A DNA stretch of 64,000 nucleotides from Hetaerina americana (GCA_022747635.1 JAKTNV010000017.1:682001-746000), one strand, 5' to 3'; positions 48,000 to 60,119 are shown, counted from the stretch's first letter. Numbers and translations: made by a program. The notes: generated by a model not told the origin, from the letters alone.

Positions 48000-48420
48000 G
48001 CGATGGCTACATATGTCGTGCCAGAATACTGTAAAACGGGGAGGGCGCTCGCACGTTTTTGTTTCCCTCGGTGCGTGGGATGCGGATACAAATTCGTTTT
48101 TGACGAGGACGTCAACTGTCGCGAACGGGGTGACGCAAACAATAAATGAGAGTGACAACTGCCATTTAAGAGTCTCGCAGCAAAATCATTAGCGCCCTCT
48201 GGAAGAGGAAACCCTGGATGGAGGACGAAGGACTCAAGGCGGCGGAATGGGAATGGAGCCGACGCGAAGTTGAGCGAAAAAGAGGGGAGTAGGGGAGAGG
48301 AGGGGAAGAAATCCCTAAATTAAGGACCCCAAAGGGATGGAAGAGAAGCTGCGATCAAAATGATACCGCCGGGGAAACCAACCCCGTGTTTGCCCCATGA
48401 GAATTTGCCATGACCCAGAG
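48000..48420. other. GC-richer block
   Basis: Purine-rich and CpG-containing, with GGGAGTAGGGGAGAGGAGG at about 48284. No gene was recognised. Confidence 0.3.
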
Positions 48421-48782
48421 GCACGGAACTTGAACAGATGACGTCCTTATTGGCCTAGAAATCGGAATTAGAGCCCTCCATTGGCATGATCTGTAGCATT
48501 GGTTTAGGGTAACTTTTTGGATTTCGATTCTATATAAATATCGAGTGTATTGAATGAGTTAGAATATGTTTTGAATATCGCATATCGTAATCACATATCG
48601 TTGTGAACTATTTAACTACTACTGAACCCCTTACCAATGTGAATTTTTCACGCGATCCCTAATTTCTTTCATAATGCTCTATCCTTGAAAGATTCGCCTC
48701 TGTCATATTCAAATACAGTTTCGTACTCTCACTAGGCTTCAGATAATTATTCCTTTTGAAGTAGTCCTCTTGAGGTAGTCAG

Positions 48783-48960
48783 CTCAGCTATTTCGGGTTC
48801 AATTTATTCCTGGGAAACGATGGGTGGCACAGGGAAAGGAGCCAACTTCTGTACCTCGATGTATGAATTTCACACCCCGTTGGGTTTATTACTAGGTAAA
48901 GCTCTGCCCTCACCTATCAAACTAACCTTCGGGTTGACAACTGTAGTTATTTATAGATGA
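48783..48960 (+). mobile_element. SINE-A copy, head missing
   Basis: TGGGAAACGATGGGTGGCAC, AGGGAAAGGAGCCAACTTC, TGAATTTCACACCCCGTTGG, AGCTCTGCCCTCACCTATC and GGGTTGACAACTGTAG follow the SINE-A body and 3-prime end in order. The tRNA-like head is not visible. Confidence 0.65.
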
Positions 48961-49929
48961 TGAAACAAAGCTTAAGGGAAATTTAATGCAACTTATTATA
49001 CCATATTTAGCGAAATTATATCTGCGAAGGAATTTTAGAACCTTACTCTAAATGTATGGTCTAATCGATCGCATTTTCTTTGAGTTACCTTCTTCAATAT
49101 CAAAGTACTTTGTTATGTGATTTTATTAATGTTAGTTTTACAAAAATAAAATGAAAAAATGTGTTCTGCAAGTAAAGTGAAGGTAATCTGAATAAAAAAT
49201 AAACCTTTGCAGTATTTCTTTCAGGTAGATTTATTTTATGTCTGCGGCCTAAATCATACTCTCGCAACTGAAGCCGCGCATATAACTATGGGACTCAATA
49301 TTAACGAATTTATGATTAGCTTCAGGTGTTTTGTCCTAAAATGTAGCAGCAATGTTATAAATATTCTCAATCGCGCTAACTTTATGTAATAATATACATA
49401 TTGATATCAATTTTATCCTGGGCAGAAGTATATTTAAAGCTTCTCTTCGAGAATCGAATGGTTCCCATAGTAATCCTCCGATGTGTCCCGAAAGTTTGGT
49501 TCGTATTAAATGGCGTTATTGAATGTTGCTTACGAGTAAAATTAGTACTTTTTATTCTATTTTTGCAACGGAGGTGGTATTTATAAAGGTTAGAGTGAGT
49601 CTGGGAGGGATGCTACCTAAAACCATGGAAAAGTTTGGGATTCTTCCACACATGACGAAGAAATATCCACAATCAATTGCTAGTCCATGAAATTTAGGTC
49701 ATGGTGGTGAAATGCAATTTGCCCGGATTATGGATAGACGCTATTGTTTCCTATGGTGTAATCCGAGAAGAATAGTAACAAAGGAAAATATAGCACAAAT
49801 TTATTTACTTTCGCGAACAGAGGAGTAAATAAATATTCCCGATATGTTATCTTCAGCGCGACCTGATATCGTTCGGTACTATTAACTTTCGCGCCTTTCT
49901 CATCCCTTTATCGTTGTCATTCCCATTTT
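48961..49929. other. AT-rich non-coding
   Basis: Nothing recognised. Confidence 0.4.
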
Positions 49930-50540
49930 CATGGCCTAGCTCCACCTTCCCTTACCACGCACTTTCAGCTGATTTGCGGGGTGATGTAGGCTCGTAGATG
50001 CGCAATGCTTGAGATGTGGACTGGGACAAGACAACAGGGCAGGAGAATCGGAGGAGTCGTAGCGGAAGGAAGCGGAGGAGTCGAGCGTGAAATGAAAAGA
50101 GACAGGAGTGCCCTCGACGGTTAAGAAGCAGTGCGAAGCGTGTGGCGAATGGGAGGACATAGCTGCGAGGAGGCTAGTTGTGATCCTTGTGCACTTCCCG
50201 CTCTCCCTTCTTCCGCTTCCCGTCCCTCCACCTCCGAAACTCCACCGCTGCTCTTCCCTCACTCCTCCCCCCCCCATGTTCCCCCTCCCCCTGCTACCTA
50301 CACGCCAACCTCCCCCCACGCCCTTAAACGGGGCTCTACGGCTCACTACTCTAACGAGCTCGCCGTGTGATTGATCTACGTCCAGCCTCTCGCTCACCTC
50401 ACCGCCCCATCCTCAAAACCGCCCCATTCCCACGGCCGTGTTCCCTTCCCTCCTTCGTCGACACCCCGCCCTTCACTTCAATGCCCTACACCCAATCCTC
50501 AAAGCCACCCCTCGCCGAGAACCTTGTTACGGCCGCGCAA
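49930..50540. promoter_or_regulatory. GC-rich block with strong C/G strand asymmetry
   Basis: G-rich on the plus strand up to about 50180, then C-rich to 50510. Frames on both strands are proline- or glycine-rich. No protein family was recognised. It ends shortly before the mariner insertion. Confidence 0.3.
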
Positions 50541-50666
50541 AAAAAAGTGTTAGCTGCGTAATAAGGGTAATTCTGTCCAGATTGAAATCGTTAAAACAAT
50601 CAAAAACATGTGAGTTATGTCGGCTTGGATGTTTCGAAAATCGCCGCAGATTTGCCAGTCAAGATA

Positions 50667-50699
50667 CGAGGGTCATCCGGAAAGTAGTACCCGTTCGTG
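50667..50699 (+). repeat. mariner terminal inverted repeat, left
   Basis: 33 bases, perfectly complementary to 51387-51419. This is the transposase binding site in mariner elements. Confidence 0.93.
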
Positions 50700-50827
50700 C
50701 CGCATGAAGTGCTGACGACGCGAGTAGCCGCTGGACGAGGTCAGATAGCTTCAGTGGCTTGTCTGCCTTCTCTGAGCCAAGTTGCGTGACGCTAGCATTG
50801 CCTGTGTTGTTTCTGTGATTGTTTACA

Positions 50828-51226
50828 ATGTTTAAAAAAATTGAGAACGCCGCCAGTTGTGAAGTGAGGGCAGTGATTAAATTCCTCAATGCAAGAAACG
50901 TTCGCCCATGTGATATTCATCGCCAATTAAAGGAGGTGTATGGAGACAATGTAATGGACGAGTCGTCTGTTCGGCGGTGGTGTCGCAACTTCAACATGGG
51001 GAGGGGGAACACACACGACGATGAGCGTTCGGGGAGACCGTCTGTCATTACAGACCAACTGGTGAGCTCAGTTGACGAATTCGTGAGGAACGATCGGCGC
51101 GTCACAATTGATGACATCTGTGAGCATTTTCCCAATGTTTCTCGAACAATTGTTCATGAAATTGTTAAACACCATCTGCATTATGCAAAAATTTGTGCAA
51201 GATGGGTCCCTCGCGTATCTCAATGA
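50828..51226 (+). CDS. mariner transposase, N-terminal DNA-binding part only
   Basis: The ATG at 50828 opens a 132-codon frame. Residues 10-60 form the first helix-turn-helix region typical of mariner (EVRAVIKFLNARNVRPCDI, then SSVRRWCRNFNMGR). DERSGRPSV is the linker, and DQLVSSVDEFVRNDRRVTID and CEHFPNVSRTIVHEIVKH form the second helix-turn-helix. The frame reaches WVPR, the start of the WVPHEL-type linker, and then runs out of frame at the deletion junction near 51200-51215, stopping at 51226. All catalytic DD34D residues are lost. The product could bind the element ends but not cut, so a repressor role is possible in principle. Confidence 0.85.
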   Translation: MFKKIENAASCEVRAVIKFLNARNVRPCDIHRQLKEVYGDNVMDESSVRRWCRNFNMGRGNTHDDERSGRPSVITDQLVSSVDEFVRNDRRVTIDDICEHFPNVSRTIVHEIVKHHLHYAKICARWVPRVSQ

Positions 51227-51320
51227 GCTGGCGGCGAAGGACTATGCAGCAGGAATACAGAAACTTGCCACACGTTATGACAAATGCCTTAATTTGCTTG
51301 GAGATTATGTTGAGAAGTAG
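51203..51320 (+). pseudogene. mariner transposase C-terminal remnant
   Basis: In another frame from the one upstream, DGSLAYLNELAAKDYAAG followed by IQKLATRYDKCLNLLGDYVEK matches the usual last residues of mariner transposases, and ends at TAG 51318-51320. The change of frame marks the internal deletion. Confidence 0.85.
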
Positions 51321-51386
51321 TTTAAAGTATCCTCTTTCAAATAAAATTTTTTATGTTTGTTAATATTTACTTTTGTGTCTTTATTT

Positions 51387-51419
51387 CACGAACGGGTACT
51401 ACTTTCCGGATGACCCTCG
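51387..51419 (-). repeat. mariner terminal inverted repeat, right
   Basis: Perfect partner of 50667-50699, followed by the TA duplication at 51420-51421. Confidence 0.93.
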
Positions 51420-51421
51420 TA

Positions 51422-52009
51422 TAATGGTAGAAAGCAGGTAGCCGAAACACCATGGTTGTGCGCGCGCAGTTCGCATTCGATATTATTTTTGAGCAGGGAA
51501 TATGCACCTATCGTCATGCGACCAAATCCACGGGAATGATGTTTCATTTTTTGGTTTAAATATTTTTAGTTCGAATAGGCTTACTTCATCTGGCGAACGA
51601 ATAGCATCACAGACAACTCTCACTCGTGTTTGCAGAAACTATGTAGGAGTCTATAAAATAATTGAAACTAGTATTTGTGAATGGGCCAGTTTCATAGAAT
51701 AGATGGGGTGTGAGATTACCTTTCTCCGACTAAGCCTTACTCCCCGTAAAATCACTTTGACCGTGTATCCAAAGTTCTTTTGTTTTCGAAAAGATTTTTC
51801 CAAATTAATGAACTCCCGTAAAAGATGATTCTAGCTTATCTTATGGAGGATGCGAAAGATTTTAACATCAAAATAAAATAATCAAAACATATAAAATGGG
51901 GTGGATGAAAATTTGAACTAATTTTGCTATTGAAACAAAAGAATAACCAAAGAAGTTAAAAATGAGAGTACGCAGAATATGCTGAGTGAAGAAGGTTTTA
52001 TATCATGGC
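51422..52009. other. AT-rich non-coding
   Basis: Nothing recognised. Confidence 0.4.
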
Positions 52010-52480
52010 CAAGAATTAATCTTTTGGCAGCGCTGGGTTGAACGTAATGAAACGTTAAAATGTAAACAACCGTGAAACGTTGAAGATATCAGCGGCAGGG
52101 AAACAAGTTTAGAAGTAAAGGAAATGTAAAGCTAAAGATAGACGAAGGAAATAGCATGGGGCAGACCGAATAGTCAATGAAGAACCCGTTCAAACAGAGA
52201 AGTCCATGAAAGACTGACTTAAGGAAGAAGAAAACTAATTGGGTACATCCTGAGGCACAGTAGTTTACTTAAGGTTATAATCGAATAAACCATCCAAGGG
52301 CACAAAGGAAAAGGAAGGCCGGCGATTAATTACGACAAGCAAGCCGCGCGATATATATTGGCATTTGATGGTATGAAGGAATGAGATATTAGCAAGAGAG
52401 CGCTGCTACGAGTCATTCTTCGGATTAAAAACCTATGGTTATGCTCTAGACTCAGAGCTCACTAAAAGAGGTCCAAAGAT
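52010..52480 (+). pseudogene. LINE tail fragment
   Basis: The plus strand at about 52236-52420 reads LIGYILRHSSLLKVIIE, QGHKGKGRPAINYDKQA and FDGMKE. These are the familiar last residues of insect LINE proteins (H-LRH-SLLK-IIEG, then GKRGRGRP). This tail differs from LINE-A, so it may be a related family. Stops interrupt it. Confidence 0.55.
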
Positions 52481-52829
52481 ATTTCTTAATATTTCAGTAA
52501 ATGAAATGTAAAAGCCAGCACGGTTGGCTTTTACTTTTCATTCATACATTTAAATCGATTACGGGTTCGCAACTAGGCTGGCATAGTTCTGACGCTTCTC
52601 GTGGAAGAGTCATGTTGCCCATTGAAAACAATTACTATCAACTTAAAAAAAACTAATAAAGTTTTTAACTTCACTGTTTTCACTAATGGTCAAAGGTAAT
52701 AATTTACTAAAAGGTTCTAATTTCTGTTTATACTAATCCAATGTTTATAATTAGCAAATACTTTAACCATTTTCATGCAAAAGACAAGATTGAGAAGGAT
52801 TCGCGGGGTAAATCAAGCCGATCCTTAGT
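52481..52829. other. AT-rich non-coding
   Basis: Nothing recognised. Confidence 0.4.
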
Positions 52830-53120
52830 TCTTATCCACTCCCCGCTGCCAACTTCCTTCCTTCACCTCTTCTCTCTGCCACTTCCTCCTCGTCCTGCGA
52901 GCCGTCTCCTTTCCTTTGTGTTCCACTCTTCAACCATTCTATCCCGTCATCAGTCAATTCTCCTTTTCCTTTTTCCTTCACTTCTTCCTTCTTTCTACAT
53001 TCACCCAGTTTCCCTTCTACCATCTGGGTCAATTCTTTCTCTTATCTCTTCTTACCCTTCTATCTCTTCTTTCCCTTTTTCTCCTCTTACTATTTTACCA
53101 TTTCCATTGTTTAGCACAAC
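52830..53120. repeat. pyrimidine-rich tract
   Basis: About 290 bases dominated by C and T on the plus strand, with scattered TTCC words. Open frames here follow from the scarcity of purines and are not gene evidence. Confidence 0.6.
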
Positions 53121-53759
53121 GTTCTCCATGATTCAGTCGTAATACAAGCGTAAAATTATTGTAAATACTGATCCTCGTTCCACATTCTTCATGGAATTGT
53201 CAAATATAAAAATTGGTTTAGTCAAAATGCGGAAGAATATTGACCGACATATTTTACGGCAAATATCGAATGACTTGTCTCTTTTTGCCAGACTACCGAA
53301 GTCCTAACTCTTTTCAAGGGTGGTGTACTTGTAATTCGATCTTATCTATATGAAAATTCTCTCAGTGGTGGCATGCCTATCCAAGAAGCTGCTAGTGAAA
53401 CGTATGCGCTATTTGATAAGGGCGAACGTGCTCTTACTCAAATCACCGTTAAAAGGCAAGAATATTGTGAGACCGTTTGAGGCATTAATATATCAGCATA
53501 GTTAGGACAATTTCTTTCACAAGCATAACATTTTTAGGAAACTCTTTCTTTGTTTAATCTATTATTCCATTGGCGTGTCTCTGTTAACCAGTTCTGACGT
53601 TCTATCAACTTGAAAGTTTTGCCATATTCATCTGCATTTCAGACTGATTTCCCAAACCTGTCCTTTTCTTCAGCGTGCCGCATCGCAGGTTGTTGCCTAG
53701 GTATTTCCTTGCTTTGTAATCTCAATATTTCTCAGAGAGCGAAGTTACTTATCTATCCC

Positions 53760-54385
53760 TTTACGACTTCCCTTGCCTCCCGGTTCGCCCACCTTCTTCC
53801 CTTTCTTTGACCTTAACGGCCACTCCCCCACTTCCTCCCTTGCCTCCCTTCTCATTTCCTACAACCCTCCTCCATCCATTACACCTCTTCCTCTTGCCCT
53901 CCCTCTTCCGTCACTTCCTCCACAATCCCTCCATTTCCTCCTCGCCGAGAATTTAACGCACTCCTTCCTCTTCCCACTCTTCCTCCCCAGTATTCCAACC
54001 TCTCTCTCAAAATTCTATCCATCCCCCGACCGCTCTTTCGCCTTCCACCACTACACACACCCCTCCCGACATCCAACTTCCTCCCCACTCTGCCCCATCC
54101 CTTTCACCTTGCCTTTTTTACCCCACCGTCTCTCACCCTTCATATTCCCCAGTTACCGTTTCCGTCCCACGAGAGACTACTTTCCTTCCTACCATTGCTC
54201 TTAAAGATCCTCCCCCACCGACCCCACTCCCTTCCTCCGTCGCTGCTGCAAAATAGCATCCCAGTCTACGCCTCTGCTTGCATCTTGGTATTCAGTCTGA
54301 ACTCCCGTTGGCCGCCTAAAATACTTTCTCATCCCATCTTTCGTGTTACATTCTCTTTCCCGTTTCTCCACCGCACCAACTTTAC
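53760..54385. repeat. pyrimidine-rich tract, CTTCC-type words
   Basis: Over 600 bases of C/T-rich plus strand. A 143-codon frame at 53773-54204 is proline- and serine-rich because of this composition and matches no family. Confidence 0.55.
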
Positions 54386-57059
54386 GTAACATACGTAATT
54401 AATGATGCCATAGGCATTCGATGTATACCTACGAGTATTTTACGAGTCGTTAATTTTCTGTGTGAGTAATTGAGAGGGAGAAATAACGAGGCGATGCGTT
54501 TACAAATATCTTCTGCCTATAATACCTACGTTGCGCGTCCTTAATCAGCTGGTTTATGATTACGCATGGTATTTTCTCGGACAATGAGAGCGCTGAGTAG
54601 ATGAGTGGATAATGTTCTGTTTATACTAGTAGGCAGTACTTAGATCCACCATGTGGGAGTTTCGAAACACAAGGGCCCCCAAATGATGAAGATGCACAAT
54701 TTGGAATGACGCACGTCCATTTAACGTACGCATGTCCTGGTCAAGTTCATTTGCACTAGGATGGCATTAAGGTTTCGCGTTTCAGGGTTACAAATGTCTG
54801 TTATAGAGAGACTCTATTGTGATATATCATTACAACATTTCTAGTGATCGTTTCGCCACAATTTCTATGAAATTTGGGATTAAAATTAATACAAAATTGC
54901 TATTAGGCCCTTCGGACATCATTCAAGGAGGTAGAAAATATTGAAAAAATGAAAAATGGTTCATTGCTATGTAGAGTGTAAGGGCGTGTAGCATAATGTC
55001 AAGTGAAGCTGTGCTTTTTCCCTGGGGCAATCATGATGTACCCATTTTGGATGGGTGATATTTCCCTTAATTGCAAAAAATCATCAAATGTGAGATGTTT
55101 AAACATCTCACATTCGACCGATATACTCTAATGAGCGACTTAAATCTTACCGAATCGTATTATGTTCTTCCGTTCTTTCTCGCACCAGACTTACGTATTC
55201 TTAATAGATATTTTTGTTGGTTCACGTCGTATTGTTGTTCCAGCTGTCACTCTGGAAGTTGAATCTTTTTACTGTCTTTTTTGGAAACTTAGGATTGTAG
55301 GATTGGTATGTATAATACTGATCACTTGGATTGAGATGATTAAAACATTGATTGCATAAATTGATCGCGCGCCTTGTTCTATTTTCCATTCCTACTTGTT
55401 CCTTATCAAACAGTTTGCTGCTATCTTCAATTCATTCGAACACTTCTTTCATATTATTTCGCATTCGTGTCACATGCACCGTGCAAAAATGTCATAAAAA
55501 TGCCCCTTCCCTCAACTCGAGGTAAATTTTAAAATGAAAGTGACATCGTGTGAAGAGGATTTCTTCTTTTTATGGAATTATGAAAGTTGTTGGGAGAAGG
55601 AGAATTTTGGAGTGAAATTTTTCTTTGGGTGCATAAAATGAATTTGGGTTAAGTACGGGGAAGGATGGAAATTGTGAAGCGAGAATAGGAAAATAAAAAA
55701 AGTCGTCCGTTGTCGTGCCTCGTCAGCTACTTCTGCCACATTGAATTATTCCGAAGCGGAGCTGCCCCCACCGCCGGCTGTAGGTTAAGTTCATACCGTC
55801 GCTGCCTCGCTTTATCGCGTTTGTCGAAGTAGCAATAGTAATGGGAAAGAATCATTATTGAATGAGTCCTTTTTCAGGAATTCGAAGCAACTAAATAAGT
55901 GGTGGTTAAAAAATATTTCTAAAATGTTTTCGAAAACTTTATACCGTGACTCATTTTCATCCGTTGCAGAAATTTTAAAAGAGCCTTGAATGAATTATAC
56001 TCAGTGCGTGACCCACGGGGTTACTTTCTACATATTAGCGAGCATAAACCAAGTAAAGTACATAAAGTTGTTAGTTAATCAAATGACGTGCATGAAAAAC
56101 GATTATTTTCATACGTCATGCGTGAAGAGAGCTAATTCAATGGGTATTGCGTTATATAGAATTGAATAGCCGTTAAATTAGCAGCGGGCTGGCAAATCTT
56201 TGTGACGCATAACTGTTTGTTTATGTTCTCCCCTAATTGTAACGAGTATTTCGCGCACCTCGAAATTATATGGGAAATGCAATTTATGAGTCGCGAACAG
56301 TCGCTATACTCACGTCAACATTCCATGGGACCATTGCGCAGTGAAAGCCATAAAACTAAAGTTCCACCTCCGTATAACTAGAGTCTGGTGAAATGTTCTG
56401 GCGTACTTGCGGTGTATGATGTTCGTTGGCGATTTATTTGCGGCCACAGACTCAAATTATTACGTCATCTGGGGTTATCCCGCCTCACCAACGATCATTT
56501 GAGAATGACACATAATTATGCATGTGCGTTATTGGTATGTACGCTGCTAATGAAATGAATTAAATTAAATTAATGACAAGCACCGATGCACTAGCTAAGA
56601 CGTAACACCACGTTTCGGAAAAGGTTATTTATTAATTCAACAAATTAAGCTAGGCATTGCTATGGGCGAGAGCAATTTATTTGCGTTAATAAATATCGAT
56701 CTTTGTCGAATTTTCGAGTCGTATTTTAGCGTTCCAATTTGAAAATTGTACTCTTTTATGCACCTACATTTATACAAAATTTTTGCAAGCATCAAAATAA
56801 TTTTACCATGCATGCATGCATAATTTATTCTTCTCCACATTCCATTATGTTAAATAAACCTCCTGCACGAAAGTGTTGTTAAGTTGCATGTTGCCGGTAC
56901 ATATGCAAGCGTTTCAAAGGCCAAAAAGTTGGAAATAATGATTTCTTTATTTAATGTGATTAATCGGTATCTTTTGGAAACCGTGAAAGGAAACTTTTAA
57001 CAAAAAATACTTTGACCCCCAATTGACCTGTATGTCATCATTCTGCTTTGCATATTATT
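54386..57059. other. AT-rich non-coding
   Basis: Nothing recognised except the short palindrome at 55087-55114 and a moderately GC-rich spot at 55710-55840. Confidence 0.4.
55087..55114. repeat. 28-bp perfect palindrome
   Basis: Self-complementary with no spacer, centred on TTTAAA between 55100 and 55101. Confidence 0.9.
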
Positions 57060-57175
57060 GATAGATATATCTATGGACATTATACGGAAAAATCTAATCT
57101 ATATCTACACAATACCCCGCAAGCCATCGCAAGAGCGTGTGGCGGGGAGATAGGGCACCACCCATTTTAATAGAA
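57060..57175 (-). repeat. LINE 3-prime-end-like repeat
   Basis: On the minus strand CCCGCCACACGCTCTTGCG and GATGGCTTGCGGGGTA align with the 3-prime end of the CR1/L2-like fragment at 59050-59110. No coding remnant is attached. Confidence 0.45.
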
Positions 57176-57700
57176 TGCAATCAATAATAATTGCGAATAT
57201 GTAAATAAAACTAAAATTGGAGACTTGTATTTTGTTTGTGTTTGTTTAAAAGTGGCGCAATGTAAAACATGGGGGCATGTTTCCACACCATTTGGGTTCT
57301 ACAAGGTCGAATTAGGCATCGAACCAAATAGCATGCCATAACAATTTCTCCAAGACAGTAAACGAAGACAAAAGGTACCACTATAAATAATTGAAGTTGG
57401 ACGGCAAACAAATGCGTACAAAATTCCCCAAATAGTAAAAAATATACCTCATCCGACTTTGCCAAAATTCAAATACCAACCAACCATCGAGCGAACGCTC
57501 GAGGTTCTACCCCGAAGTGAACTTATACTTATGTTACACCATTTCTACAGTGCACAGTCATGCACTAAACCAATTCCTAAAACCCTTATTCTAATATTTA
57601 ATTAATTAATTAATTTGGCCCTTTCGATTAGAATGGGGCAATTTATAGTTTCAGTTTTTTCGGGGTTCCTTATTTTTAAACCCCCAATACAGTGTCGTTA
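57176..57700. other. AT-rich non-coding
   Basis: Nothing recognised. Confidence 0.4.
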
Positions 57701-57714
57701 ATTTTTACAAAATA

Positions 57715-58690
57715 CAAAATATGAGTCACATGCCCATCCTTTCCGTCGTTCTCTCCGTTCCAACTTTATCTTTTGTTGATAAATCTATCCAATATTTTCC
57801 TAATGGGTTCCTCGTGCAGATATTACCCAATTTGTTGGGCGTTATGCAAATACCCAAGGATAACTTCCAGTTCGTGTCTTTCCTCGCCATAAATTACGCA
57901 ATAAAATACTCGTGTGCATTGCCGTGTCCTCCTCCATCATGCATTCACACGTTCCCTCCTTTTTTTCCCTATTTTCTTGAGGTATGATCTAAACTCCCCG
58001 TGTCCTGTTAAAATTTGCGTAATTCCTTTGTAAGTTTTTAAGTTGATATTCATTCTTTCCTTCACACTAGGTGGGAATTGTCTGGTTGTTTTCCCCTTTT
58101 CTAATGCTCACCATTCCCGTTTCCATTTCTCCAGGAAATGTGCTCTTATAACCTTCCTGTTCCTGCTCCATTTCTCAGTTGGAGACAAAGTTACATATCC
58201 TAGAGTACCCTCTTCCATCTGCCTCATCCGTGACTTGATTCTTCTTTCCTCTATTGAGAATATTATTGGCTGTATCCCAGCTATTATTTATAGAGCTTCA
58301 TTACACACCGTGTTGTAGCTCCCAGATATTGCAATTAGACAAGATCTTTGGGCCTCCTCCAGTTTCCTCCGGATTCTACTGTAATTTAGCCTCTCTCCCC
58401 GCATCTCACAGCCGTATGCCAATATTGGAATGATGAATCCGTTGTATATAGCTCCTAGACTATTTTTGGTTATGTCAAATCTGTTTCTGCACAGCCTTCT
58501 TAAGTTGTTAAATATTTTCTTGACCTTGCCTGTGGCGTAGTTTGCGTGTTCTTGGTATGTTAGCCTGTCATCGAATTCAATTGCGAGGTATCAGAATGTG
58601 AAGGTTATTTTTTAATGTTTTGACCATAGATTTTAATAGTTAGGTTTCGTAACAATTTTCGTAGCCCTTATTCTGTGGGGATTTAGAATC
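57715..58690 (-). pseudogene. R1/jockey-type LINE, C-terminal fragment
   Basis: The minus strand, read across a few frame breaks, gives a coherent reverse transcriptase C-terminus. LAIEFDDRLTYQEH and FNNLRRLCRNRFDITK come first, then GAIYNGFIIPILAYGCEM and GERLNYSRIRRKLEEAQRS. IAISGSYNTVCNEAL and IAGIQPIIFSIEERRIKSR follow, then REKWKREW-type and LTGHGEFRSYLKKIG. The tail (CMMEEDTAMHTSIL) resembles the Cys/His region that ends R1-type proteins. The order and motifs suit the R1/jockey group. Normal R1 elements insert in ribosomal DNA, which is not present here. The copy is inactive. Confidence 0.65.
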
Positions 58691-59045
58691 CTGCAGAAAA
58701 TCTCAAGCTTGCGAACTCACATACAGAAAAGCAACGACTACCTGCACAAAACACGAGTGGCCGATCGAATACAGCACTGACAATATCGTAAAATAGAAGC
58801 GAACTGAATGAGACTATGGAACACGATTTTGGATTACAAAGTATCCCTATCCTGTGTGGCGTGAATGAATACGACAATATCTTACATTGTTGATTGTTAC
58901 GAGTGAAAGGCGAAGTTTAGGGATCAAAACAATTACTCTTTTGGGTAAATTAGCATTAGTGAAACAAAGGGGAGAGGTATATGTCACGTCATTTTTTGGA
59001 CTGAGGCCTAATAGTAGAAATAGAGAAATAGTTTAGTATTTTCGT
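58691..59045. other. non-coding
   Basis: Nothing recognised. Confidence 0.4.
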
Positions 59046-59049
59046 ACTT

Positions 59050-59560
59050 TTTAGTACCCTGCAAGCTACGGTGAGGGTTTGTGGCAGGGGTGAATACACA
59101 TTAGACTAATTTTGACCTGAGTATTTTTACCCCTACCGCGGTCGAACAACGTGTTTCTGATCCTTCGCGTAAAAAATGAAATCTTTAATCTATTCGTTCT
59201 ACACTTAATTTATCTAACTTCACCGATATGGTCTCGCCTACCGTAGTAATTTGGGGCTAGTAATACATTTGAAACATCATTACTAAAGAGACATCCTTCC
59301 AATTTATGCAAGAGATTTAATCTGTAATTTAACCTTCGCTCCTTGAGTGATTCCCACCCTAGCTCCTCTAATAATTTTGATACACTACTCAGTTCATCAT
59401 AACAATCTTTTACAAAGCTACCTCCTCTACGCTGCACACGATACAATTTGGCAATGAATCCAACTTCTGAGGATCCCTTATACTAACAGCATATGAGGCC
59501 TAACCAGCAAAAGATATCATTCCTCTTTAACCTTTTCATCATATTTACCCACTACTCTTC
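59050..59560 (-). pseudogene. CR1/L2-type LINE, C-terminal fragment with 3-prime end
   Basis: The minus-strand frame at 59210-59446 reads VQRRGGSFVKDCYDELSSVS, KLLEELGWESLKERRLNYRL and NLLHKLEGCLFSNDVSNVLL, then APNYYGRRDHIGEVR. VQRRAARFV and LGWESLEERR are hallmark words after the RT domain in CR1/L2/Daphne-type LINEs. The downstream non-coding end (59110-59050) carries GCTTGCAGGGTA, also present at 57060-57175. Only the last part of the element is present. Confidence 0.65.
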
Positions 59561-60119
59561 TAATAGCTCATACATTTTTGTTGCCTTTCCACATATTCCT
59601 CGTATATGTTTCACCGTATTTTGTTCGTAGTAACGGCTACATACATGACTTATATCACATAAAACTCATCGTGGGAAATGGTCTGCTGTTGATAGATAAA
59701 TTTTCACTGATCATGGCAATTAACTCTGAAAATGAGAGCTGGACTGGAATTTGCTCATAGTCAATGTAGTTTAATTAGAATATTGATGAAAATAACCAAC
59801 AATATACGCATATGAACCTCAAAAGTCGTAGTGCCTTCTTTACATGGCACGGAAACTTCGGCGGAAAACTGAGAGTAGTTAATTGCTGCATAGTAAATTT
59901 ATCGAAATTCAAAAACTGGTTCTGCGGTACTTCCATAAACAATTGGAGTATCTTAAACTCCTAAAATCATATTTTCTAAAACTAAGAGTTTGTTAAATGA
60001 AAATATCAATGCACATTAGATTGTCTAGCTCCGTGTAAAAAGTAATGATGTTGAAATAATTTTTATGCAGCATTAGAGTGAATTTTCTAAATTTACGACC
60101 ACTGTCCATATGGAGTGAA
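59561..60119. other. AT-rich non-coding
   Basis: Nothing recognised. Confidence 0.4.

Larger units (their letters stand above)
50667..51419 (+). mobile_element. internally deleted mariner element
   Basis: Perfect 33-bp terminal inverted repeats at 50667-50699 and 51387-51419 (outer end CGAGGGTCATCCGG) are bounded by TA at 50665-50666 and 51420-51421, the expected mariner target duplication. The total length is 753 bp, against roughly 1.3 kb for a full mariner. The transposase N-terminus and the last 42 residues remain, but the middle is gone. Identical ends suggest recent mobility in trans. Confidence 0.93.

Noticed and set aside
53773..54204. 143-codon proline/serine-rich frame
   Set aside because: It lies in a pyrimidine-rich tract where stop codons are rare. 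No start context, domain or family resemblance.
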